From the NCBI GenBank assembly GCA_023419875.1, contig JAEZXM010000440.1, forward strand, positions 1 to 11,585: a stretch of DNA of 11,585 bases, in the 5' to 3' direction. Position 1 is the first letter of the stretch; the number at the start of each line of letters is the position of its first letter. A program made the position numbers and the translations under genes. Positions 1 to 5,324 of the stretch are shown piece after piece. The notes beneath the pieces were generated by a model. It was not told the origin of the DNA. It searched no databases and saw only the letters and a list, made by a program, of their open reading frames with translations. The DNA comes from Pseudomonadota bacterium (GTDB taxonomy: Bacteria; Myxococcota; Myxococcia; Myxococcales; Anaeromyxobacteraceae).

Positions 1-224
1 AGCTCCTCCTCGATGGCGGCCGCCGCCCGCGCGAGCGCGCCGGACGGGAGCGGCTCGGGCTCGAGCGTGCCGAGCAGCGCATGCAGCTGCTCCGCCTCGC
101 GCCACGCGCCGGCACAACCCTCGCACCCCTGCGCGTGCGCGAGGGCGGCCTCGCGCTCCGGATCGCCGGGCGGGAGGGCCACGAGGCCGGGGGCATCGGC
201 GCGGAGGCGTTCACAGATGGTCAT
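1..224 (-). CDS. Zinc-binding anti-sigma factor, N-terminal part (cut by window edge)
   Basis: The frame opens at an ATG whose first bases overlap the stop of the sigma gene (ATGA) and stays open to the window edge, giving about 74 residues. I translated it directly. Residues 30-37 contain H-A-Q-G-C-E-G-C, the HxxxCxxC signature of zinc-containing anti-sigma (ZAS) domains, and a further Cys lies at position 4. In this family, exemplified by RsrA and ChrR, the N-terminal domain binds the ECF sigma factor and sequesters it, and the cysteines may sense oxidants or metal. The translational overlap with the sigma gene is the classical arrangement and supports the pairing. The C-terminal part, which would show whether the protein is soluble or membrane-anchored, is outside the window, so the inducing signal cannot be read. 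Confidence 0.82.
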   Translation of the reverse strand, partial: MTICERLRADAPGLVALPPGDPEREAALAHAQGCEGCAGAWREAEQLHALLGTLEPEPLPSGALARAAAAIEEE

Positions 225-769
225 GTGGGCTCCTCGGCCACGAGATCGGCGAGCAGGGTCCGGAGCGCGGCGTACGCGCGGAAGGCCCGGACCTTGGCGG
301 CCGCCTCCGAGATGCCCAGCGCCCGGCCGACGTCGGCGAGGCCGAGGCCTTCGAACCGGTGCAGGTGCACCACCACGCGCTGGGGCTCCGGCAGTCGATC
401 GAGCGCGGCCCGCACCCGCTCGGCCCGCTCCTTCTCCAGCGCCGCGGCCACCGGGTCCCCGCGGGGACCGGGCTCGGGCACCCCGTCGGCGTCCCGCTCG
501 TCATCTTGGCCGGGCTGGCCGAGCCGCCCCTGCTTCCGGAGCCAGTCGACGCGGACGCGCGCCGCAATGGTGAAGGCCCAGGGGCGCAGCCTCTCGCCTC
601 TGCGCCAGGACGCCCGCGCGGCGTGGATCTTGAGGAAGGTCGTCTGCAGGAGGTCCTCCGCAGCGGGCCCCGCGCCGACCGCGCGCGAGAAGAAGCCCAT
701 CATCGAGGGGGCGAGGAGGCCGAACAGACGCCGGAAGGCGCCGGGATCGCCGGCGACATAGGCCTCCAT
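221..769 (-). CDS. ECF-type RNA polymerase sigma factor
   Basis: This 182-residue protein has the two-domain layout of group 4 (ECF) sigma factors. A region 2 helix bundle carries the AEDLLQTTFLKIHAAR and RPWAFTIAARVRVDWLRK segments. After a variable linker comes region 4, with the helix-turn-helix stretch LADVGRALGISEAAAKVRAFRAY. It directs RNA polymerase to a dedicated promoter set. The frame could start 10 codons earlier at 799, but that ATG has no Shine-Dalgarno. The ATG at 769 has AGGAGG five bases upstream, and the likely -10 element (CGTAT) overlaps the 799 codon, so I prefer 769. The longer form would add a plausible acidic N-terminus (DEEAL). The gene overlaps the anti-sigma gene by four bases and is divergent from msrB-msrA, which suggests these as its regulon. 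Confidence 0.88.
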   Translation of the reverse strand: MEAYVAGDPGAFRRLFGLLAPSMMGFFSRAVGAGPAAEDLLQTTFLKIHAARASWRRGERLRPWAFTIAARVRVDWLRKQGRLGQPGQDDERDADGVPEPGPRGDPVAAALEKERAERVRAALDRLPEPQRVVVHLHRFEGLGLADVGRALGISEAAAKVRAFRAYAALRTLLADLVAEEPT

Positions 770-796
770 GAGGGCCTCCTCGTCCACCTCGACTCG

Positions 797-824
797 CATA
801 CGCGAGGCACACGCGCTCGGTTAC
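797..824 (-). promoter_or_regulatory. Putative ECF-type promoter of the sigma factor gene
   Basis: On the minus strand, GTAACC (824-819) is followed after 16 bases by CGTAT (802-798). The AAC-containing -35 and CGT-containing -10 are typical of ECF-dependent promoters. The predicted transcript would begin near 790, past the ATG at 797-799 but upstream of the Shine-Dalgarno for the ATG at 769. This suggests autoregulation. It is assigned from motif shape only. Confidence 0.5.
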
Positions 825-834
825 CGGCGCGGCC

Positions 835-860
835 GTAACCTCCGTCTCGCCCCGGCGTAT
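835..860 (+). promoter_or_regulatory. Putative ECF-type promoter of msrB-msrA
   Basis: GTAACC (835-840) is followed after 15 bases by CGTAT (856-860), mirroring the motif pair on the opposite strand. The two -35 hexamers form the palindrome GGTTAC-N10-GTAACC (819-840). Transcription would start near 866, leaving a leader of about 44 bases before msrB. Assigned from motif shape and symmetry. Confidence 0.5.
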
Positions 861-909
861 CCCCGGAGCGTGAGGTTCCGTGGTCCAAGGGCCTCCAGGG
901 AGCTAGGAC

Positions 910-1563
910 ATGGTACGCGTGAACGGCCCGAGAGCGATCTTCTGGCTGCCGGTCGTGGCCCTCCTGGGGGCAGGAGTCGCCGCGGGATTCTTGATGCGCG
1001 CGGACGCGGCCCCGCAGCCGACTGCAACGAACGCCCAGGCCGCGAAGGCCCAGGAGGATCCACCGATGTGTCCGCCCCCGAAGCGATCCGCCGAGGAGCT
1101 GAAGAAGAAGCTCACGGCCCGCCAGTACGAAGTCACCCAGGAGGACGGCACCGAGCCGCCGTTCCAGAACGAGTTCTGGAACGAGCACCGCGACGGCATC
1201 TACGTCGACGTGGTCTCGGGCGAGCCGCTCTTCAGCTCGCTCGACAAGTACGACTCGGGCACGGGGTGGCCGAGCTTCACGAAGCCGCTCGAGCCCGACA
1301 ACGTCAAGACGCGCACCGACCACAAGCTCTTCATGCCGCGCACCGAGGTCCGCTCGAAGATGGGCGACTCGCACCTCGGGCACGTGTTCGACGACGGCCC
1401 GGCGCCGACCGGGAAGCGCTACTGCATGAACTCGGCCTCGCTGCGGTTCGTGCCGGTGGAGCGGCTCGAGGCCGAGGGGTACGGGAAGTACCTTGCGCTC
1501 TTCCAGCAGCGCAAGGAGACGAAGGCGGAGGCGCCCGCGCGGACGGGCGGGGCGCAGCCATGA
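910..1563 (+). CDS. msrB: Exported peptide-methionine (R)-S-oxide reductase MsrB
   Basis: This 217-residue protein reduces the R epimer of methionine sulfoxide in proteins. The first 33 residues form a hydrophobic segment (about 11-28) ending in ADA, so the protein is probably periplasmic or membrane-anchored. The MsrB domain spans roughly 61-195, with SGTGWPSF (116-123), HLGHVFDDGP (155-164) and the catalytic Cys172 in RYCMNSASLRF. Two usual features are missing. The zinc CxxC is absent (VVSGEPLF replaces it), as in PilB-type MsrB. The recycling Cys, normally in SGCGWPSF, is Thr118. The only other cysteine is Cys54, just before the domain. The ATG follows GGGAG with a seven-base spacer, and the gene overlaps msrA by ATGA, so the two are co-translated. 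The family assignment is firm; the export prediction is good. Confidence 0.95.
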   Translation: MVRVNGPRAIFWLPVVALLGAGVAAGFLMRADAAPQPTATNAQAAKAQEDPPMCPPPKRSAEELKKKLTARQYEVTQEDGTEPPFQNEFWNEHRDGIYVDVVSGEPLFSSLDKYDSGTGWPSFTKPLEPDNVKTRTDHKLFMPRTEVRSKMGDSHLGHVFDDGPAPTGKRYCMNSASLRFVPVERLEAEGYGKYLALFQQRKETKAEAPARTGGAQP

Positions 1564-2255
1564 GGGCGGCGTTCGCGGGGCTGGCGGCGATCGCCGTCGC
1601 GGGCGCGGCGTTCTTCGCCGTCGCGCCGAACCGCGCGACGGGGGCGAAGGAAGGAAAGGCAGGGGCGATGCAGATCGGGAACCCGAGCGTCGGCACGAAG
1701 CCCGGCAACGTCGGCCACGGCACGCAGCTCACGCCCACGAAGGGGAACGAGCTCGCCGTCTTCGCTCAGGGGTGCTTCTGGGGCGTCGAGGAGCGCTTCC
1801 GGAAGGTTCCGGGCGTGGTGGCGACCGCGGTGGGATACACCGGTGGCACCAAGGAGAAGCCGACCTACGAGGAGGTCTGCGCGCACGGGACCGGCCACGC
1901 CGAGGCGGTGCTGGTCGAGTTCAACCCCGCGAAGGTCAGCTACCGCGAGCTGCTCCGGTTCTTCTGGACGACGCACGATCCGACGAGCGGCGATCGCCAG
2001 GGGCCCGATGTCGGCGACCAGTACCGGTCGGCCGTCTTCACCTTCGGCCCCGAGCAGGAGGCGGCGGCGCTCGCCTCGCGCGACGCGTACCAGCAACAGC
2101 TCCGGGACCGGATCACCACCCAGATCGCGCCGGCCGGGAAGTTCTGGATCGCCGAGGACTACCACCAGCAGTGGGACGAGAAGCACGGCTACCTCTCGTG
2201 CCCGCTGCCGCACAAGCCGCGGATGAAGGGGGAGTCGCAGGCGGCGGCGCACTGA
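1560..2255 (+). CDS. msrA: Exported peptide-methionine (S)-S-oxide reductase MsrA
   Basis: This 231-residue enzyme reduces the S epimer of methionine sulfoxide, complementing MsrB. An N-terminal hydrophobic segment (about 4-22) looks like a signal peptide or anchor, followed by a Gly/Lys-rich linker to about residue 62. The MsrA fold follows, with GCFWG (71-75, catalytic Cys72), GYTGG, EEVCAHGTGHAEAV, DVGDQYRSAVF and AEDYHQQW. Cys214 near the C-terminus (LSCPLP) is the best candidate resolving cysteine; Cys107 sits at the position conserved in many MsrA proteins. Its ATG overlaps the msrB stop, which fixes the start and implies coupled translation. With both epimer-specific enzymes exported, the operon is suited to repairing envelope proteins damaged by oxidants or hypochlorite. 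The operon ends in a cluster of hairpin repeats. Confidence 0.95.
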   Translation: MRAAFAGLAAIAVAGAAFFAVAPNRATGAKEGKAGAMQIGNPSVGTKPGNVGHGTQLTPTKGNELAVFAQGCFWGVEERFRKVPGVVATAVGYTGGTKEKPTYEEVCAHGTGHAEAVLVEFNPAKVSYRELLRFFWTTHDPTSGDRQGPDVGDQYRSAVFTFGPEQEAAALASRDAYQQQLRDRITTQIAPAGKFWIAEDYHQQWDEKHGYLSCPLPHKPRMKGESQAAAH

Positions 2256-2269
2256 GGTGCTCGCGCGGC

Positions 2270-2450
2270 CCGCTCGGCCTTCGACAGGCTCAGGCCGAGC
2301 GGAATGCAACACCCCGCAACCAGAAGGTCCGCTCGTGGTGAGCCTGTCGAACCACGAGCGGTCGCGCGCTGCCCCTCGCCCTTCGACAGGCTCAGGGCGA
2401 GCGGGGTTTGGCACTTCCCGCTCGTGCTGAGCCTGTCGAAGCACGAGCGG
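2270..2450. repeat. Cluster of four hairpin repeats with a common loop
   Basis: Four 33-base units lie at 2270-2302, 2329-2361, 2372-2404 and 2418-2450. Each is an 11-bp stem around an 11-base loop. Units 1 and 3 have the loop TCGACAGGCTC; units 2 and 4 have its reverse complement, so orientation alternates. Left stems are CCGCTCGGCCT, CCGCTCGTGGT, CCCCTCGCCCT and CCGCTCGTGCT. The inner bases vary but remain paired, with one mismatch in unit 3. This fits a REP/BIME-like dispersed palindrome. It lies between the msrA stop and the convergent VOC gene, where it may also terminate transcription or protect mRNA ends. Confidence 0.85.
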
Positions 2451-2463
2451 AGACCGCCGCGCC

Positions 2464-2976
2464 TCACACCCCCGGCTGCGAGGGCGCCCCGCTCGCGGGG
2501 CGCGAGGCCATGTTCCGCGCGAACTCCTCCCCCGCGCGCCGCATCTCCTCGACGGTCAGGTCCTTCACGTGGGTCGCGAACGACCACACGTAGCCGAACG
2601 GGTCGGCGACGCCCGCGCACCGGTCGCCCCAGAACATGTCCGCCGGCGGCATGGTCGGCTTCGCGCCCGCGTCGACCGCCCGCCGGAACGCGCCGTCGCA
2701 GTCCGGGACGTAGAGCCACATGGTCACCGGCACCGGCGACTGGGCGTTCGGAGCCGCCTGGGTCATCCCCGGCATCTCGTCGTTCACGAAGAACGTGGAG
2801 CTGCCGATGCGGAGCTGCGCGTGCCAGACGTACTTGCCGTCGGGCGACATCATGCGCGCGTCCTCCCGGGCGCCGAGGGCGCGCACGTAGAACTCGATCG
2901 CGCGGGCCGCGTCGCGGACGACGAGGTTGGGCGTGAGCGTGGGCATGTCCTGCGGAACGGGGTTCACTCCGGCCAT
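2464..2976 (-). CDS. PhnB-like VOC (glyoxalase/bleomycin-resistance superfamily) protein
   Basis: This 170-residue protein matches the PhnB/3-demethylubiquinone-methyltransferase-like branch of the vicinal oxygen chelate superfamily. It opens with TPNLVVRDAARAIEFYVRALGA (about 15-36), the first beta-alpha-beta unit. WHAQLRIGSSTFFVND and VTMWLYVPDCDGAFRRAVDAGA follow, then the signature DRCAGVADPFGYVWSFATHVKDLTVEEM (about 118-145). Members often act on small molecules or remain uncharacterised; the substrate cannot be read here. The ATG at 2976 is preceded by GAGGAGG at good spacing and is followed by the VNPVPQDMPTLTP lead-in typical of the family. The frame is open far upstream, but that extension lacks family similarity. 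The gene is monocistronic in this window, converging on msrA across the hairpin cluster. Confidence 0.88.
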   Translation of the reverse strand: MAGVNPVPQDMPTLTPNLVVRDAARAIEFYVRALGAREDARMMSPDGKYVWHAQLRIGSSTFFVNDEMPGMTQAAPNAQSPVPVTMWLYVPDCDGAFRRAVDAGAKPTMPPADMFWGDRCAGVADPFGYVWSFATHVKDLTVEEMRRAGEEFARNMASRPASGAPSQPGV

Positions 2977-3242
2977 GGCTCCTCCTCTCGGTGAGAGGCG
3001 GGGCCTATGCCGGAGGACGGCGCCGGAGCGAGGCCACGATGGGGGATCCTCCACCCCGGGGCCCTGCCGGGCGGCGGAGCGGTCTGACGAGCGATCATGA
3101 CTTGTGAAGCGCCCGGTATGCAGGGAGGGGGGCCCCGACGGCTTCGCCGGCGGGGCGGGGCGGCACGCCCCGTTACGATCATGCGCGAAACGGCTGTCGT
3201 GATTCGCGTCACCGAAGGTGATCGCGAGTCGCGAACTGCCGT
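2977..3242. other. Intergenic region upstream of the VOC gene
   Basis: No convincing gene is seen. A stem of 11 bp with one mismatch and a three-base loop (3132-3156, GCCCCGACGGC pairing with GCCGGCGGGGC) lies here. It could terminate the upstream 57-residue gene, although no U-tract follows. The rest would contain the VOC promoter, which I could not identify. Confidence 0.4.
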
Positions 3243-3416
3243 TTAGCGCGTCGCGCGGGCCCACGCTTCGCGACGTACACGGGCGAAGCGCTCGGCGTGG
3301 GCCCGCTGCTGGGCGCGCAGGCAGAGCACCAGGACCGGAGCCGTGACGAACGACACGGCGGTCCAGATGGCCAGGAAGGTTCCGATGGCGACCAGGGAGG
3401 AGGCGACGACCGTCAT
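3243..3416 (-). CDS. Small membrane protein of unknown function (57 aa)
   Basis: I translated this short frame by hand. It runs from an ATG at 3416 to a TAA at 3243. It begins MTVVASSLVAIGTFLAIWTA and continues with a hydrophobic stretch to about residue 33, then a basic tail of 24 residues rich in Arg, Ala and Gln. That is one long transmembrane helix or a hairpin of two, with a cytoplasmic basic tail. AGGGGA sits seven bases before the ATG, and third codon positions are almost all G or C, as in the neighbouring genes. Both favour a real gene. It sits alone between the VOC gene and paralog A on the same strand. I do not recognise the family and assign no function. An inverted repeat (3257-3266 with 3295-3304) lies inside its 3' half. 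Confidence 0.6.
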   Translation of the reverse strand: MTVVASSLVAIGTFLAIWTAVSFVTAPVLVLCLRAQQRAHAERFARVRREAWARATR

Positions 3417-3575
3417 GCCCACGTCCCCTGAGCAAGAACCGATCCCCTCGCTTCCGCCGGGCGTGAAACTCCGATGACCCTCGGAAGCTTCGAGGAATCC
3501 CGGACCCGGTCCCGTCCGGAGCCCACAAAAACCTGCGCCGGCGTCCGGGCCTGCGCACGTACTGCGCGGAAGAAT
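3417..3575. other. Intergenic region with small inverted repeats
   Basis: This stretch precedes the 57-residue gene. It contains a near-palindrome at 3479-3495 centred on GAAGCTTC, and a 6-bp inverted repeat CCGGAC-N8-GTCCGG at 3500-3519. Either could be an operator or leader structure. No clear -35/-10 pair was found and no gene is supported. Confidence 0.35.
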
Positions 3576-3613
3576 GCGGCCCGTGCCCGGTGCGGGGACC
3601 GAGCACGGGCCGC
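3576..3613 (-). terminator. Terminator-like hairpin after paralog A
   Basis: GCGGCCCGTGC (3576-3586) pairs perfectly with GCACGGGCCGC (3603-3613). Inside, after a single C/A mismatch, CGGT (3588-3591) pairs with ACCG (3598-3601) around the six-base loop GCGGGG. On the minus strand the hairpin begins 22 bases after the paralog A stop and is followed by ATTCTTCC, a weak pyrimidine tract. It is a probable intrinsic terminator. Confidence 0.65.
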
Positions 3614-3635
3614 GAAGATCTACCGGCGCCTGCGC

Positions 3636-3992
3636 CTACGCCGCCTTTCCCGCGGTCCCGCCGCGGGCTCCGGCGGCCTCACCGCCCGTGCGCAGCGCGT
3701 ACGAGACGCCCTCGGGCGTGCGGAAGGTGAATCCGACGATCCGGTCACCCTCGATCGCCCCCATGGCGCGGAAGGTGGATTCGAGCTCGGCCGCGAAGCC
3801 GCGGGGGACCCCGAGCTCCTCGAGCGTGCGGGGGGCCAGCGTCTGATTCGCGGCCTTCGTCTCGGCGGCCGCCTCGCGCTTCGGGAAGACGAAGCGCCGG
3901 AACTCCGGCTCCGGCACCGGCGGGAGCCGGTGCGCGTGGGCCGCATCCGTGATGGCCCGGAGGCCGATCACCAGCGCGAACGTGTCGAACAT
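3636..3992 (-). CDS. Small protein of unknown family, paralog A
   Basis: This 118-residue protein is a paralog of the gene at 11153-11512. Shared blocks are VPEPEFxRF (26-34), RTLEELGVP (55-63) and GDRIxGFTFRTP (82-93), followed by GxSYxLRT. An N-terminal amphipathic or mildly hydrophobic segment (1-18) precedes the first block, and the C-terminus is a Gly/Ala-rich tail. I do not recognise the family. The last block reads as a beta hairpin and the middle as a short helix. The frame can begin at a GTG at 4001. The ATG at 3992 is better: AGGTG lies six bases upstream, and the first 31 residues then align without gaps with paralog B (M-x-D-T-x-A). It is divergent from cysD and followed by a strong hairpin, so it is probably monocistronic. 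Confidence 0.75.
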   Translation of the reverse strand: MFDTFALVIGLRAITDAAHAHRLPPVPEPEFRRFVFPKREAAAETKAANQTLAPRTLEELGVPRGFAAELESTFRAMGAIEGDRIVGFTFRTPEGVSYALRTGGEAAGARGGTAGKAA

Positions 3993-4327
3993 GTGAAGCA
4001 CCTGCCTTTCTCGGACACGCGAGAGACCCGCGTCCGACGGGGAGAAGGTGCGATCGCGGCGGGCTCACGTCCAATCGCTGCTCGGCGCCTGTTCGATAAC
4101 GACGGGTTATCCTTGCACCTTCAACCGTCCTGCGGGGTCGTTTTCGCTGAAAGTGAGAACGGCCGACACCCGATCGTCACGGAAAGTGCGGCCCGGGCGC
4201 GCAGCTCGCGACCTCGTGCCGCGGTGCGCCGATGTCCGCACGTGCGCTCTTGCGGGCCTCCCGCACCGGGACCCACCCGCAGCCCACGCGGCCTCGCGCC
4301 CGACAGGGTGCCGGTCCGCTCGTCCGC
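3993..4327. other. Divergent intergenic region between paralog A and cysD
   Basis: No gene is supported. The region is locally richer in A/T around 4090-4165 than its surroundings, as expected of promoter DNA. It contains the palindrome GATAAC-N5-GTTATC (4095-4111), about 100 bases upstream of paralog A, with TTGAAG on the minus strand at 4124-4119 as a weak -35 candidate. An imperfect hairpin (4012-4034) lies in the presumed leader of paralog A. Confidence 0.4.
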
Positions 4328-4361
4328 TTGACGGGATGGACATCCGTTGCCTAGGATGTCC
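4328..4361 (+). promoter_or_regulatory. Promoter of cysDNH with overlapping inverted repeat
   Basis: TTGACG (4328-4333) and TAGGAT (4352-4357) are separated by 18 bases, a good housekeeping-type promoter. The perfect inverted repeat GGACATCC-N8-GGATGTCC (4338-4345 and 4354-4361) covers the spacer and the -10, so a bound protein would block the promoter. Initiation would fall at about 4364-4365, on the cysD ATG. Confidence 0.55.
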
Positions 4362-4364
4362 GTT

Positions 4365-5324
4365 ATGTTGGACGTGCATCCAGACAGGGCTTCGGCGGCC
4401 TCCGGGACCCCGGCCCGGGCGGCCCGCCCTCCTCTCGATCACCTCGACTGGCTGGAGGCCGAGGGCATCCACGTCCTCCGCGAGGTGGCGGGGCAGTGCG
4501 CAAACCCCGTGCTCCTCTTCTCCGGAGGAAAGGACTCGATCGTCCTCCTCCGGCTCGCGGAGAAGGCCTTCCGCCCGGCCCGGTTCCCCTTCCCGCTCCT
4601 GCACGTCGACACCGGCCACAACTACCCCGAGGTCGTCGCCTTCCGTGACCGGCGCGCGGCGGAGCTCGGGGAGCGGCTGCTGGTGCGCTCGGTGGAGGAC
4701 TCGATGCGCCGGGGCACGGTGGTGCTCGCCCACCCCGAGGAGTCCCGGAACCGGCACCAGTCCATCACCCTGCTCGAGGCCATCGCCGAGCACGGCTTCG
4801 ACGCCTGCATCGGCGGCGCGCGCCGGGACGAGGAGAAGGCGCGGGCGAAGGAGCGCGTCTTCTCCTTCCGCGACGCGTTCGGCCAGTGGGACCCCAAGAA
4901 CCAGCGACCCGAACTCTGGAACCTCTACAACGCGAGGATCCACAAGGGCGAGAACATCCGCGCCTTCCCGCTCTCCAACTGGACCGAGCTCGACGTCTGG
5001 CAGTACATCGCCCGCGAGAAGCTGGAGCTGCCGTCCATCTACTTCGCCCACCGCCGCCCCGTCGTCCGGCGCGGCGGCGCGCTGGTCCCGGTGACGGCCA
5101 TCACGCCGGCCCGCCCGGGCGAGGCGATCGAGGAGCTCTCGGTCCGGTTCCGCACCGTCGGCGACATCACCTGCACGGCGCCGGTCGAGTCCACGGCAGA
5201 CACGCTGGAGGCGATCGTGGCCGAGACCGCGACCACCACCATCACCGAGCGCGGGGCCACGCGCCTCGACGACCAGACGTCCGACGCCTCGATGGAGCAG
5301 CGCAAGAAGGAGGGCTATTTCTGA
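4365..5324 (+). CDS. cysD: Sulfate adenylyltransferase subunit 2 CysD
   Basis: CysD is the ATP-pyrophosphatase subunit that makes adenosine 5'-phosphosulfate (APS) from sulfate and ATP together with the GTPase CysN. This 319-residue protein follows the family along its whole length. It has LEAEGIHVLREVAGQ, the PP-loop SGGKDSIVLL, FPLLHVDTGHNYPEV, IGGARRDEEKARAKERVFSFRD, QWDPKNQRPELWN, FPLSNWTELDVWQYI and the terminal SMEQRKKEGYF. Relative to E. coli CysD it has about 20 extra unconserved N-terminal residues. In-frame starts exist at TTG 4347, ATG 4356 and ATG 4365. I chose 4365 because the predicted -10 covers the earlier ones and transcription would start about here; AGGA eight bases upstream could serve only if initiation is earlier. 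The stop shares one base with the cysN ATG. Confidence 0.96.
   Translation: MLDVHPDRASAASGTPARAARPPLDHLDWLEAEGIHVLREVAGQCANPVLLFSGGKDSIVLLRLAEKAFRPARFPFPLLHVDTGHNYPEVVAFRDRRAAELGERLLVRSVEDSMRRGTVVLAHPEESRNRHQSITLLEAIAEHGFDACIGGARRDEEKARAKERVFSFRDAFGQWDPKNQRPELWNLYNARIHKGENIRAFPLSNWTELDVWQYIAREKLELPSIYFAHRRPVVRRGGALVPVTAITPARPGEAIEELSVRFRTVGDITCTAPVESTADTLEAIVAETATTTITERGATRLDDQTSDASMEQRKKEGYF

Noticed and set aside
2270..2450. CRISPR array
   Set aside because: Units alternate in orientation, spacing is irregular (10-26 bases), and each unit is itself a palindrome with variable stems.
2977..3606. N-terminal extension of the VOC protein to 3606
   Set aside because: The extension lacks family similarity and overlaps the small membrane-protein gene and a hairpin; the ATG at 2976 has an excellent Shine-Dalgarno.
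3636..3992. RiPP precursor or leader-peptide role for paralogs A and B
   Set aside because: No maturation enzyme or peptide transporter is nearby, there is no Cys/Ser-rich core, and the conserved blocks extend to near the C-terminus.
3474..4331. Plus-strand open frame of 285 codons over paralog A
   Set aside because: It runs antisense to paralog A, which has a homolog in the window, and through a terminator-like hairpin and promoter DNA.
4338..4361. Sulfur-related riboswitch ahead of cysD
   Set aside because: The space between the predicted transcription start and the ATG is too small for an aptamer, and no SAM-riboswitch core was seen.
4107..5051. Minus-strand open frame opposite cysD
   Set aside because: It mirrors the conserved CysD sequence, has no recognisable motif, and is explained by high GC at third positions.
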